From: Flavobacterium marginilacus
GTDB lineage: Bacteria; Bacteroidota; Bacteroidia; Flavobacteriales; Flavobacteriaceae
DNA: 64,000 bases
Assembly (NCBI RefSeq): GCF_026870155.1
Contig: NZ_CP113975.1
Span: 4,588,001-4,652,000, forward strand
Reading direction: 5' to 3'
Position numbers and translations under genes: made by a program. The stretch's first letter is position 1. The number at the start of each line of letters is the position of its first letter. The notes beneath the pieces are model-generated. The model was given only the letters and a program-made list of their open reading frames with translations. It searched no databases and was not told the origin of the DNA. Shown here piece by piece: positions 1 through 8,124 of this stretch.

Positions 1-1214
1 CCGCTTTTAGAATCCGACTCTTTTAGCATTTCTTTTTGTAAAAAAGAACCAAGAGAAAATTGATAGCCAACGTTCTCGTCAAATTCATCATTATCAGTAT
101 TCAGAGTTGCGACTACAGTTTCGCCGCTGGAATTTGTAAGAACTGACTTTGTCCGATTTAATTTATCAACCACATAAATACTAAGGGTTTTAGGCAGCGG
201 AAACATTTCGGAATACGAATTTTTAACAGGCTTAAGCATTAGTTTTGCATCAACAATAGCTCCTTTCTCCGAGATATATTTTAATTGTTTTATGTTAGGA
301 AAATCAATTCTGCACGCTATTCCTGTGCCCGACTGAATGAATCCACTGTTGCCGGTATATATACTGGACAAATTCATTTTGGACAAAGGCAAATCCTGAA
401 TTAAGGTTCCAGTTCTATCAGATGAAACAGCATTAAACTGCTTAGCTGCATCAGATATTGTAAAATCCATTACATAATCATCTCCAGTCTCTCCTTTTTT
501 CCCTTTAGAATAATACAGACGAAGTACACTGGACATATTAAATCCAATTATACTAGAAGATGAAGCAGAAGTCGATTTTAACACAAATCCTTTTAAATAC
601 TCTGTAAAATCTGTTGAGTTTTCTATTTCATTATTCTTAAACTTATTAAAAAGTTCCGTTCCAAATTCATTGCTCAGCTTTATATTGATACTGTCTTTGC
701 CTATGGGCTTGGGACGATAAGTAATCGTTCCTAAACTAGTCTCATTATAAGCGAGACTGGAACTGTTATAAAAACTATTATCATTAACATTGGGCTTAAA
801 ATTCTTCAATACCCGATGAATATTCAGCGTTTGAACCTTTGTCGTATCAGCATAATAGTAATCGTCATATCTCATGATCATTGCTATGGAATCGAAAACA
901 TATCCCGTAGCATCAGTATCTGAACTTTGACTAATGAGACTAAAAGAATTTGCCGAAACCTGGAAATAACTATCTGACTTTATTTTTCCAAAAAGCGGAT
1001 CATCATAATTCCCTACTAAAATTCTGCTTTCACTTGAAGTAACCAAAGAATCCATTTTAATAGTAGAAACATCTATAGTAAGAGTGTCTATAGAAATCAC
1101 TTTATTCTTTATCGCTAAATAATCTGCTCCAACAACAAAATCGCCTTGATCTGCATCAGAGTCACAAGAAACAATGAACAAAGCCGAAAAAATTAAAAAC
1201 AAGAACTTGTACAT
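1..1214 (-). CDS. DUF4270 family secreted lipoprotein (3' end cut off by window)
   Basis: An open frame of 404 codons reads from an ATG at 1214 down to the window edge without a stop. The N-terminus is a short hydrophobic signal (MYKFLFLIFSALFIVSC) ending in a lipobox with Cys17, followed by acidic residues (DSDADQGD), so it is probably an outer-membrane or surface lipoprotein. The composition (many Ser, Asp, Tyr; beta-rich; phrases such as SRILVGNYDDPLFG and YVFDSIAMIMRY near the start) fits the DUF4270 family of Bacteroidota, whose function is not established. In Flavobacterium this family usually lies beside glycogen synthase and pantothenate genes, which would be outside the window. A TAnnTTTG promoter element lies 15 bases upstream. 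Family call is from recognition, not a search. Confidence 0.8.
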   Translation of the reverse strand, partial: MYKFLFLIFSALFIVSCDSDADQGDFVVGADYLAIKNKVISIDTLTIDVSTIKMDSLVTSSESRILVGNYDDPLFGKIKSDSYFQVSANSFSLISQSSDTDATGYVFDSIAMIMRYDDYYYADTTKVQTLNIHRVLKNFKPNVNDNSFYNSSSLAYNETSLGTITYRPKPIGKDSINIKLSNEFGTELFNKFKNNEIENSTDFTEYLKGFVLKSTSASSSSIIGFNMSSVLRLYYSKGKKGETGDDYVMDFTISDAAKQFNAVSSDRTGTLIQDLPLSKMNLSSIYTGNSGFIQSGTGIACRIDFPNIKQLKYISEKGAIVDAKLMLKPVKNSYSEMFPLPKTLSIYVVDKLNRTKSVLTNSSGETVVATLNTDNDEFDENVGYQFSLGSFLQKEMLKESDSKS

Positions 1215-1228
1215 ATCTATTTTTTGAG

Positions 1229-1236
1229 CAAATATA
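1229..1236 (-). promoter_or_regulatory. -7 promoter element for the DUF4270 gene
   Basis: TATATTTG on the minus strand matches the Bacteroidota -7 consensus TAnnTTTG and would give a leader of roughly 10 bases before the ATG at 1214. No clear -33 TTG is visible. Confidence 0.5.
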
Positions 1237-1419
1237 TAAGCCCCCATTCCAGCAGTCCTAATAACATATACCAGCCCCGAAAAACTATCTATAAAAACAA
1301 AAAATCAGTCTACATACTGCAAATCTGCCCAAAATAGAGGTTCAGCCCATATAATAGCCAATTTGTCTATAAAATGAAGCCATGCATATATATTCTTTTT
1401 TATTAATTAACAACACAGC

Positions 1420-1427
1420 TACTTTTG
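1420..1427 (+). promoter_or_regulatory. -7 promoter element for the 1444-5528 locus
   Basis: TACTTTTG matches TAnnTTTG and lies 16 bases before the ATG at 1444, so it is the likely start of the five-gene transcription unit. Apart from this box and the divergent one at 1229-1236, the 229-base gap holds nothing recognisable. Confidence 0.5.
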
Positions 1428-1443
1428 AACCAATAATTAAATA

Positions 1444-2307
1444 ATGAGAATACACAACTTTATTACGATTCTAATTCTAACTCCGCTGTTTAGTGCTTAT
1501 GCGCAAAATGGATATATTCTTGAATTTAATACCAAAACTGAACCAATAGATAATGGCTCAATAAAACAAACTGAAATTGGAATGCAGTTTTTTAAAGACA
1601 TCAGCGCTGCAACTAAATTGACAAATACTTTTAAATACAAGAGCACAACAATTACTGACGAAATAGAAACCTATCTATTAGCAGACTATAACACTAATTA
1701 CAGCAATACTCATTTTAATAGTTTTAGCAATGCTTTTGAATTTTCACATCAATTTTCAAAAAAAACAAAATTGAATTTAAGCTTCGAGCCTACTGTTAAC
1801 TTTCAGAATAGTATCAGCATTACCGATGCAACAATTTTGGGAGGCGCTGAAATTAGTCAGACAATAAGCAACAGCAGCAGTATTGATTTGGGAATAAAAA
1901 GAATGACTGTTTTTGGGAAACCTCAACTACTGCCAACATTTGCTTTTAATCATCAATTCAACAAGGACGTTTCATTAAAATTAGGTTTTCCAAATACAGC
2001 ATTATCCTATTCTAGTTCAATTCGTGATTCGTTTAGTTTAAGAAATGACTTTAGCGGAAGCGTTTACAACCTGAATCCTAACCTAATTTCAGATGATAAA
2101 ACAAGTATGGCTAGAGCTGGATTTTCACAGATGGAAACCACACTTCAATATGAAAGAAACATAGACACTTCTTGGTTTGTTAATTTCAAAGGAGGGTATT
2201 CGACAAACAAAGAATTTAAATTTTCGGATGAAAATAAAACAGCTGAAATAAATCAGACTTTAAAAAACGGAGGCGTTTTTTCTATAAGCATTAAATACAA
2301 ACTTTAA
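1444..2307 (+). CDS. Predicted outer-membrane beta-barrel protein (DUF6268-like)
   Basis: 287 residues. A cleavable signal peptide (MRIHNFITILILTPLFSAYAQ, cut after AQ) is followed by alternating polar/hydrophobic strands rich in Ser, Asn, Thr and Phe with no hydrophobic helix, and the chain ends in Tyr-Lys-Leu after a final strand (FSISIKYKL), as outer-membrane barrels do. It resembles the DUF6268 barrels of Bacteroidota, but that name is from memory and uncertain. It is the first gene of a tight + strand group, 8 bases before the Kelch lipoprotein gene and upstream of a sensor kinase and response regulator, so it may be the channel or anchor of a surface system. Substrate and role are unknown. 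Confidence 0.7.
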   Translation: MRIHNFITILILTPLFSAYAQNGYILEFNTKTEPIDNGSIKQTEIGMQFFKDISAATKLTNTFKYKSTTITDEIETYLLADYNTNYSNTHFNSFSNAFEFSHQFSKKTKLNLSFEPTVNFQNSISITDATILGGAEISQTISNSSSIDLGIKRMTVFGKPQLLPTFAFNHQFNKDVSLKLGFPNTALSYSSSIRDSFSLRNDFSGSVYNLNPNLISDDKTSMARAGFSQMETTLQYERNIDTSWFVNFKGGYSTNKEFKFSDENKTAEINQTLKNGGVFSISIKYKL

Positions 2308-2315
2308 TAAACACC

Positions 2316-3320
2316 ATGCACATTATGAAACATTTAAAAAAAGGTATATTTATTACCACATTACTTATCAGCTTAATTTTCATTGGATGCAGTAATGATG
2401 ATGATGAAGAAACACTAGGAAACTGGGTGAAAAAATCAGCATTTGACGGTCCAGCCCGATCAAGTGCAACCAGCTTTGTCATTGGCACTTTTGCTTATGT
2501 AACGACTGGTTATACAGGAGATGAATATCTAAAAGATTTATGGGCTTACAATTCTACTGGCGATTATTGGGAACAAAAAGCAGATTTTACAGGTATTGCC
2601 AGAAGCTCTGCAAGCGGATTTGAATTAAACGGAAAAGGATATATTGGTCTTGGTTATGATGGAACTAATAAATTAAAAGATTTTTACCAATACAATCCAG
2701 ACACAAATACCTGGACTCAAAAAGCAGATTTTGGAGGAACAGCACGTTATAGTGCTGTAGGTTTTCAAGTGGGCGGTAAAGCTTATTTTGGAACTGGATA
2801 TGACGGTAATTATTTAAAAGATTTTTACCAATATAACGACACTGATAATACCTGGACGCAGGTAAATGGATTTAGCGGTAACAAAAGAAGAAATGCTACT
2901 GTATTTGTAATTAATGACATTGCCTATTTAGGAACAGGAATAAACAGCGGTGTCAATCAAGTGGATTTTTGGGCATTCGATCCTAGTACAGATGTATGGA
3001 CCAGAAAAAGAGATCTTGATGATGATGAGAGCGATCACGACACTTATTCGATTACAAGAGCCAATGCGTCTAGCTTTACTATAGACGGATTAGGTTATAT
3101 TGCCTGCGGATCAAGCGGCAATACTATCTGGGAGTACAATCCTAAAACTGATATTTGGACAACCAAAACTGCACTTGAAGGATCAGGAAGATCAGATGCT
3201 GTAGGAATTACAATAGATGGACAAAGAGGCTTCATTGCCTTAGGAAAATCAGGAACTTCTTATTTTGACGATGTATGGGAATTTAAACCAAAAGAAGAGC
3301 AAAATGACGATGATAATTAA
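2316..3320 (+). CDS. Kelch-repeat surface lipoprotein
   Basis: 334 residues. Signal peptide with lipobox (LIFIGC, Cys25 from the first Met) followed directly by SNDDDEE, an acidic stretch like the lipoprotein export signal that sends flavobacterial lipoproteins to the cell surface. The rest is six Kelch-type beta-propeller blades: each about 48 residues with a double-Gly-like turn (YVTTGY, YIGLGY, YFGTGY, YLGTGI, YIACGS, FIALGK) and a Tyr-x6-Trp spacing (for example YNPDTNTWTQK). Propellers of this kind bind ligands or proteins. An alternative start at 2325 (MKHLKKG) is equally good. The gene overlaps the next by 17 bases and is probably translationally coupled to it. Ligand unknown. Confidence 0.85.
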   Translation: MHIMKHLKKGIFITTLLISLIFIGCSNDDDEETLGNWVKKSAFDGPARSSATSFVIGTFAYVTTGYTGDEYLKDLWAYNSTGDYWEQKADFTGIARSSASGFELNGKGYIGLGYDGTNKLKDFYQYNPDTNTWTQKADFGGTARYSAVGFQVGGKAYFGTGYDGNYLKDFYQYNDTDNTWTQVNGFSGNKRRNATVFVINDIAYLGTGINSGVNQVDFWAFDPSTDVWTRKRDLDDDESDHDTYSITRANASSFTIDGLGYIACGSSGNTIWEYNPKTDIWTTKTALEGSGRSDAVGITIDGQRGFIALGKSGTSYFDDVWEFKPKEEQNDDDN

Positions 3321-3672
3321 TAATTGTAACGACAAATTCTTCTGGAAAAAATCCCAGAAGAATTTGTCATATATTTTAAATTTTAGTCTGATTATCTTTA
3401 TAATTGGACTGCTGCTGTTTATTTTCTGCAGAAAAGAACAGAGATTAGAAATTCAATCCATAAAAACGGTTAACGGCTGGGGCTACCAAATTACCAATAA
3501 TAGTAAAATAATTATAAAACAGTCAATTATACCTGTAATTAGTGAGTCCAAAAGTTTTGAAACTGAAAAAGAAGCTTTAGCTGTGGGAGAATTGGTACTA
3601 GAAAAATTGAACTCTAACAATTCCCCTACCATTACAAAAAATGATTTAATTTTATTAAAAATAAAATTGTAG
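3304..3672 (+). CDS. DUF4907 family small membrane protein
   Basis: 122 residues from the ATG at 3304, which overlaps the Kelch gene by 17 bases and follows an AG-rich stretch; the longer frame from 3265 would run deep inside that gene. One N-terminal transmembrane segment (about residues 20-40, IIFIIGLLLFIF) precedes a domain of about 75 residues with NGWGYQI, an SxSKSFETEKEALAVGELVL segment and a hydrophobic end. This matches the DUF4907 family, found in flavobacteria next to Kelch proteins and LytS/LytTR regulators. Its topology would place the domain in the periplasm. No biochemical function is known; here it may couple the surface proteins to the kinase, whose ATG follows its stop codon directly. 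Confidence 0.7.
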   Translation: MTMIINNCNDKFFWKKSQKNLSYILNFSLIIFIIGLLLFIFCRKEQRLEIQSIKTVNGWGYQITNNSKIIIKQSIIPVISESKSFETEKEALAVGELVLEKLNSNNSPTITKNDLILLKIKL

Positions 3673-4773
3673 ATGAACTTCGTGTCAATAAAAAATAGCG
3701 GCTCCAATAAAATACTGATACATAGTGCCATTTGGTGTTTTTTTATCAGTACCTCACTTATTCAGTTTTATGAAAGTCCTAGTCACATTAATACCGATTT
3801 CTTCATTCAATGGTTTACTGGAATAGCCCTATTTTATCTTAATTACACATATCTTGTAACTAATTTTCTTTTACAAAAAAAATACGTTTATTATATCTGT
3901 ATAATATTGGTACTGATTGTCGCTTTCATGCTTATCAGACACCAATTTTTCACACCAGATTTTCGAGAATTTAGAGAATTTCGATCTCCGAATAGCATAA
4001 ATCTCAAAAAATTTCCTTATCCATATGATAATATTAATCATAGGATGCACAGACGGGAGCAGCCTTTTTTCTTCAAAATTGTACCTTCAGTCTTTTATAT
4101 TTTAATTATAGCAATAAGTACAATAATCAAAACATTATCTGAGTTTTACAATGACCAGCAAAACACATTGATTGCTGAAAGCCAAAGAACTGCAACTGAA
4201 TTAAACTATTTGAGAACCCAGACAAATCCTCATTTTTTATTTAATTCATTAAACAGCATTTACTCATTAGCGCATAAAAAATCGGATCTGGTTCCCGATG
4301 CTATCGTAACTTTATCCGAAATGATGCGGTATATGCTGTATGAAACAGATAATAAATATGTTTTGCTCGAAAAGGAAATCGATTATATTAAAAACTATAT
4401 TGAGTTACAAAAATTAAGGCTTAATAATATTGAAAACATTAGTATAAACATTCATGGCAACACTAAAGATAAGTTTATAGAACCCATGCTATTGATTTCA
4501 TTTATAGAAAATGCATTCAAATACGGAACCGACTATAAAGGAGCTGCTTATGTGAAAATTGTAATTACTATTGAAGAAAATGTATTTTCTTTTTGGATAG
4601 AAAATAAAATTGAGAACAATAAAAAAGATCCTGAAAATTCAGGAATTGGTTTGGCAAATATCAAAAACAGGCTTAATCTGCTTTATCCAAACACACATCA
4701 GCTGGATTTAAAAACTAAAGATTCAAAATATACCGTCCATTTGACTTTACAATTAGACCAGATTCAGTCATAA
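3673..4773 (+). CDS. LytS-family sensor histidine kinase
   Basis: 366 residues. Four hydrophobic segments (about residues 12-30, 42-66, 72-92 and 130-152) form the membrane sensor; a coiled stretch leads to the His_kinase domain (PF06580 type) with the phospho-acceptor motif QTNPHFLFNSLNS near residue 190. The ATP-binding half shows an N box (FIENAFKYG) and a G box (GIGLANIKNRL). The ATG follows the DUF4907 stop with no gap, so it is translationally coupled. In this family the histidine is phosphorylated and the phosphate is passed to a LytTR response regulator, which is the next gene. The signal is unknown; the preceding barrel, Kelch and DUF4907 genes suggest an envelope or surface cue. Confidence 0.92.
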   Translation: MNFVSIKNSGSNKILIHSAIWCFFISTSLIQFYESPSHINTDFFIQWFTGIALFYLNYTYLVTNFLLQKKYVYYICIILVLIVAFMLIRHQFFTPDFREFREFRSPNSINLKKFPYPYDNINHRMHRREQPFFFKIVPSVFYILIIAISTIIKTLSEFYNDQQNTLIAESQRTATELNYLRTQTNPHFLFNSLNSIYSLAHKKSDLVPDAIVTLSEMMRYMLYETDNKYVLLEKEIDYIKNYIELQKLRLNNIENISINIHGNTKDKFIEPMLLISFIENAFKYGTDYKGAAYVKIVITIEENVFSFWIENKIENNKKDPENSGIGLANIKNRLNLLYPNTHQLDLKTKDSKYTVHLTLQLDQIQS

Positions 4774-4778
4774 ACAAA

Positions 4779-4786
4779 TACATTTG
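4779..4786 (+). promoter_or_regulatory. Internal -7 promoter element before the LytTR regulator
   Basis: TACATTTG in the 41-base gap between kinase and regulator fits TAnnTTTG. Transcription from it would begin near 4793 and give a leader of about 20 bases containing the AGGAGG site, so the regulator may be made independently of the kinase. Confidence 0.45.
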
Positions 4787-4804
4787 TACCAACATTATAA
4801 AAAC

Positions 4805-4810
4805 AGGAGG
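4805..4810 (+). promoter_or_regulatory. Strong Shine-Dalgarno site (AGGAGG)
   Basis: A perfect AGGAGG lies 4 bases before the ATG at 4815. Such sites are rare in Bacteroidota, whose ribosomes hide the anti-Shine-Dalgarno sequence, so its presence is unusual and fixes the start codon. Confidence 0.6.
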
Positions 4811-4814
4811 AAAT

Positions 4815-5528
4815 ATGAAATGTGTTATTATAGACGACGAGCCATTAGCAGTAGATTTATTGGTTGAATTTGTTGGAAGAGTAGATTCACTCGAACTGGT
4901 AACCACTTTTACTAATGCGATAGATGCGATATCAATAATTAATCAATCAGATGTAGATTTAATTTTTTTAGATATAGAAATGCCACATTTTTCTGGAATT
5001 GATTTTATCAATGCTATCGAAAAAAAACCATTGATCATATTTACAACCGCTTATTCTAATTATGCAGTCGAAGGTTTTAATCTTGGTGCTGTAGATTATC
5101 TGGTAAAACCAATTCCTTTCAACCGATTCTTAAAAGCAGTATTGCGTGCACAGCAGATTTTTGCTCCAAAAAGCCTTTCGGCACCAAACCAAATAACAAA
5201 TGCACCAGAAATTGAACATGATTTTATGTTTGTCAGAGCTGAATATGAGAATGTAAAAATTAATTTTTCTGAAATTTTATTTATCGAAGGACTGAAAGAT
5301 TATGTAAAAATTTACACCAGCGACAATAAATATACATTAACGCTGATCAGTTTAATAAAATTGGAAAATTTATTGTCTTCTAAAGGCTTTGCAAGGATTC
5401 ACCGTTCGTATATTATCAATATTAAACATGTAAAATCAATTCAAAAAAACAAAGTACTGATAACAGATAAAAGAATTCCTATCAGCGAAAGTTATAAAGC
5501 TTCTTTCTTTGAAAAAATAAATATTTAA
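4815..5528 (+). CDS. LytTR-family response regulator
   Basis: 237 residues. The receiver domain (1-120) has the acidic pocket IIDDEP at residues 5-10, the phospho-acceptor Asp53 in LIFLDIEMP, Thr in FTTAYS and Lys in VDYLVKPIPF. A linker rich in Pro/Asn/Ala leads to a C-terminal LytTR DNA-binding domain (about 138-237) with the typical FIEGLKDYVKIYT, FARIHRSYIINIKHV and IPISESYK motifs. It is the partner of the kinase immediately upstream. LytTR proteins bind direct repeats in promoters; a likely target is its own locus, but I see no obvious repeat. It has its own promoter-like box and a rare strong ribosome binding site, so its level may be set separately from the kinase. Confidence 0.93.
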   Translation: MKCVIIDDEPLAVDLLVEFVGRVDSLELVTTFTNAIDAISIINQSDVDLIFLDIEMPHFSGIDFINAIEKKPLIIFTTAYSNYAVEGFNLGAVDYLVKPIPFNRFLKAVLRAQQIFAPKSLSAPNQITNAPEIEHDFMFVRAEYENVKINFSEILFIEGLKDYVKIYTSDNKYTLTLISLIKLENLLSSKGFARIHRSYIINIKHVKSIQKNKVLITDKRIPISESYKASFFEKINI

Positions 5529-5539
5529 CTCGAATTGCT

Positions 5540-6052
5540 TTACTCTTTAAACCAGCTCGAATACATCACATAATTATTGGATATACGTTCTATTTCTCCA
5601 GCAAAATTGGACTGGTCAATATCCTTTACTTTTTTAGCCGGCACACCAGCATAAATAGAACCTGGCTCTATAACGGTATTTTGGGTAACTACGGCCCCGG
5701 CTGCCACAATTGAATTACTGCCTACAACACAATTATCCATAATTATTGCTCCCATTCCAACTAGTACATTATCATGTATTGTACATCCATGAACAATCGC
5801 ATTATGTCCGACAGAAACATTATTACCGATAATAGTAGGATGCTTTTGATAAGTACAGTGAACAATTGCCCCATCTTGTATATTAACTTTATTACCAATT
5901 GTAATAAAATTAACATCCCCACGGATTACGGCATTAAACCACACACTGCATTCTGCGCCAAAAGTGACCTCACCTACTATAGTAGCATTTTCAGCCACAT
6001 AACAATCTTCTGGTATGTTCGGTGTTTTACCGTTAACAGATTTTATTACCAT
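5540..6052 (-). CDS. Gamma carbonic anhydrase family protein
   Basis: 170 residues forming a left-handed beta-helix: repeated hexapeptide turns such as ATIVGEV, SVWFNAVIRGD, VNIQDGAIVHC, IIGNNVSVGHNAIVHG, VLVGMGAIIMD and SIVAAGAVV, then a C-terminal helix. The histidines in GAIVHC and GHNAIVHG match the zinc ligands of the YrdA/CaiE-type gamma carbonic anhydrases, so the metal site is complete, though hydration of CO2 is not proven for this subgroup. It starts 13 bases after the PorP/SprF gene and has no promoter of its own, so the two are probably co-transcribed by chance of position. It converges with the LytTR regulator, ending 12 bases from it. Confidence 0.88.
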   Translation of the reverse strand: MVIKSVNGKTPNIPEDCYVAENATIVGEVTFGAECSVWFNAVIRGDVNFITIGNKVNIQDGAIVHCTYQKHPTIIGNNVSVGHNAIVHGCTIHDNVLVGMGAIIMDNCVVGSNSIVAAGAVVTQNTVIEPGSIYAGVPAKKVKDIDQSNFAGEIERISNNYVMYSSWFKE

Positions 6053-6065
6053 TTTAAAACTATAA

Positions 6066-7061
6066 TTAATTAATTGCCGGACAGTTACAATCGTACTTTT
6101 GAGGCCTGCATGAAAAGTTAAACCCTAAAGTAAGCTGATGAAATCCAGAATTACCATATTGTATTTCGCCTAATAAATGGGTGTATGTGTAAGCAAACAT
6201 AAAGGTTTTGTAATTAAAACCTAAAACAGGAGTTAAATATTGTAATTTCTGACTGTTAGTACCTCCGCCATTAGTAAATTCAGCGCCATCAAAACTTTTT
6301 CTATAAGACAAGCCTCCCCACAATTGTCCCATTTCTAAATTCTTATACGCTTTAATATTCATATCCAATGCACTTTCCTTTGTTTTGTCTACATACTGAT
6401 ACAACAAAGAAGGCTCCCACAAAACCTTATCAGGATTCCCAAAAATATAACCGCCGCTAATGACGAATTTTCTCAAATTGTCGCTTTCATATTCGGTATA
6501 AAGTTTTTGGCGTGTTTCTAAAACATTCTTAATAACTGCATTCAAACTAAAATCAAGTAAATTATAAGATGCTCCAATATCTAAATTAAAATAGGAAGCA
6601 TGCTGCTGTATGTTTCCAAGGGCTGGATCATAATCACCAGAATTCTGAAATTCAGTTTCATCCAGCTGGCTTTGATTAACTCCAACATTAACCCCAAAAG
6701 ATAACTGATTCAAATCTACTTCATCTCTCGAAAACAGTATATGATGCGCATAAGTCGCCTTGAAACCGAGTTGAGAATGATATCCGTTTACGTCATTAAA
6801 AAGTATAGCACCAACTCCTGACCGCTCTCCTACTCTGCCATTATAACTTAACGTCTGGAGTGCAGGAGCATTTTCCTGATCGAACCACTGCTTTCTTGCA
6901 GTAAGTCTTAGTTTACTGCAATTTGCTGCACCGGCCATTGATGGAAAAATCAAATAATAATTATCTGACAAATAATCTGAATATATTGGTATTCCTTCCT
7001 GTGAAAAACTACTTAAACTAATAAAAAAGAGAACAATTACTAACTTGATTTTGTGGTACAT
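6066..7061 (-). CDS. PorP/SprF family type IX secretion outer-membrane protein
   Basis: 331 residues: signal peptide (MYHKIKLVIVLFFISLSSFSQ), then the family opening PIYSDYLSDNYYLIFPSMAGA, the LRLTARKQW segment and a series of beta strands ending in LTLGFNFSC plus a short Cys-rich tail (RPQKYDCNCPAIN). PorP/SprF proteins anchor PorE-type proteins or act with one particular adhesin as a secretion-specific helper; SprF is needed for SprB secretion. Usually they sit beside a huge adhesin gene. This copy is an orphan next to a carbonic anhydrase gene, so its client must be encoded elsewhere. The Cys-x-Cys tail is not something I know as typical. Confidence 0.85.
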   Translation of the reverse strand: MYHKIKLVIVLFFISLSSFSQEGIPIYSDYLSDNYYLIFPSMAGAANCSKLRLTARKQWFDQENAPALQTLSYNGRVGERSGVGAILFNDVNGYHSQLGFKATYAHHILFSRDEVDLNQLSFGVNVGVNQSQLDETEFQNSGDYDPALGNIQQHASYFNLDIGASYNLLDFSLNAVIKNVLETRQKLYTEYESDNLRKFVISGGYIFGNPDKVLWEPSLLYQYVDKTKESALDMNIKAYKNLEMGQLWGGLSYRKSFDGAEFTNGGGTNSQKLQYLTPVLGFNYKTFMFAYTYTHLLGEIQYGNSGFHQLTLGFNFSCRPQKYDCNCPAIN

Positions 7062-7126
7062 TTAGAAGGAATTTTATAAAATTAATTCGTCAATAAAAAC
7101 TTTTGTTAATTTATTCATTAAAAAAT

Positions 7127-7134
7127 CAAATATA
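7127..7134 (-). promoter_or_regulatory. -7 promoter element for the porP/sprF-like gene
   Basis: TATATTTG on the minus strand matches TAnnTTTG, giving a leader of about 60 bases to the ATG at 7061. It lies 25 bases from the oppositely oriented box of the Fe-S gene. Confidence 0.5.
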
Positions 7135-7158
7135 GTTAATCGTGGAAAATAACTTTAG

Positions 7159-7166
7159 TAAATTTG
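7159..7166 (+). promoter_or_regulatory. -7 promoter element for the NifU-like gene
   Basis: TAAATTTG matches TAnnTTTG. Because it lies inside the region read as codons from a GTG at 7142, it argues that translation begins at the ATG at 7184, about 12 bases after the predicted transcript start. Confidence 0.55.
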
Positions 7167-7183
7167 CAAAAAATCGACGAATC

Positions 7184-8077
7184 ATGACTAAAATAACGAT
7201 AAAAGAAACACAAAATCCGACTATTATAAAATTTGAGTTTCCAGACTTCATCACTCAAAATGAAAATTACGAATTCAAGAACATAGACGAAGCCAAATCA
7301 TCTCCTCTTGCACAGCAGCTTTTTTATCTGCCGTTTGTAAAAACTGTATACATATCAGGAAATTTTATTGCTGTCGAAAGATTCAGCATAGTAGAATGGG
7401 ACGATGTAAAAGAAGCAGTTGCTGAACAGATAGAAGCCTATGTAAATAAAGGCGGAGTTATTGTTAACGCTGATGAAAACAAACCAAAAAAACAAGCAAT
7501 TACTGTTTATGGCGAGTCTACTCCAAATCCTGCAGCGCTAAAATTTGTAGTCAATAAAATGATTACAAAAAATGCAGTTGAATTTAAAAACATAGATCAA
7601 AGTGCGCCTTCACCGCTTGCAACAGAACTATTCAAATTTCCATATGTAAAGGAAATATTTATTGACGAAAATTATATTTCGGTTACAAAATATGATATTA
7701 ATGAATGGCAGGATATCACACTGGAGTTAAGAACTTTCATCAAACAATTTATTGAAAACGGCGGAACTGTTCTTGACGAAAATTTAATTCAAAACATTGT
7801 TAAAGACGAAAAAGCCAAAGATGAATCATTTGATTCCCTTGACGAAACTTCTCAAAAAATCATCAATATCTTAGAAGAATACGTAAAACCGGCAGTTGCT
7901 GCCGATGGCGGAAATATCCTTTTTGACTCTTATGATGGTGATTCAAAAACAGTAAAAGTAATTATGCAGGGAGCCTGCAATGGCTGTCCATCTTCTACTT
8001 TTACGTTAAAAAGCGGTATTGAAAATATGCTGAAGAGCATGCTGAATGATGAAGGAATCAAAGTCGAAGCTGTCTAA
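7184..8077 (+). CDS. NifU/Nfu family Fe-S cluster scaffold or carrier
   Basis: 297 residues from the ATG at 7184. It holds two copies of the Nfu N-terminal domain (about 1-95 and 110-200; compare NPTIIKFEF with NPAALKFVV, and SSPLAQQLFYLPFVKTVYI with PSPLATELFKFPYVKEIFI) and one C-terminal NifU domain (about 220-297) carrying the cluster-binding Cys-x-x-Cys in GACNGCPSST. NifU-type domains bind a bridging [4Fe-4S] cluster between two subunits and pass it to apoproteins. The doubled N-terminal domain is the usual flavobacterial form. It stands alone with its own promoter and terminator. A GTG at 7142 would add 14 residues but overlaps the promoter, so I reject it. Confidence 0.9.
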   Translation: MTKITIKETQNPTIIKFEFPDFITQNENYEFKNIDEAKSSPLAQQLFYLPFVKTVYISGNFIAVERFSIVEWDDVKEAVAEQIEAYVNKGGVIVNADENKPKKQAITVYGESTPNPAALKFVVNKMITKNAVEFKNIDQSAPSPLATELFKFPYVKEIFIDENYISVTKYDINEWQDITLELRTFIKQFIENGGTVLDENLIQNIVKDEKAKDESFDSLDETSQKIINILEEYVKPAVAADGGNILFDSYDGDSKTVKVIMQGACNGCPSSTFTLKSGIENMLKSMLNDEGIKVEAV

Positions 8078-8093
8078 ATGTCAAAAAACATTC

Positions 8094-8124
8094 AAAAGCG
8101 TTTCAGAAATGAGACGCTTTTTTT
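8094..8124 (+). terminator. Intrinsic terminator of the NifU-like gene
   Basis: A hairpin with stem AAGCGTTTC / GAGACGCTT and a 6-base loop, followed by eight T, begins 17 bases after the stop at 8077. Confidence 0.8.

Noticed and set aside
7142..7186. GTG at 7142 as the start of the NifU-like gene
   Set aside because: The -7 box TAAATTTG at 7159-7166 lies inside this stretch, so a transcript from it lacks the GTG; the ATG at 7184 gives the family N-terminus.
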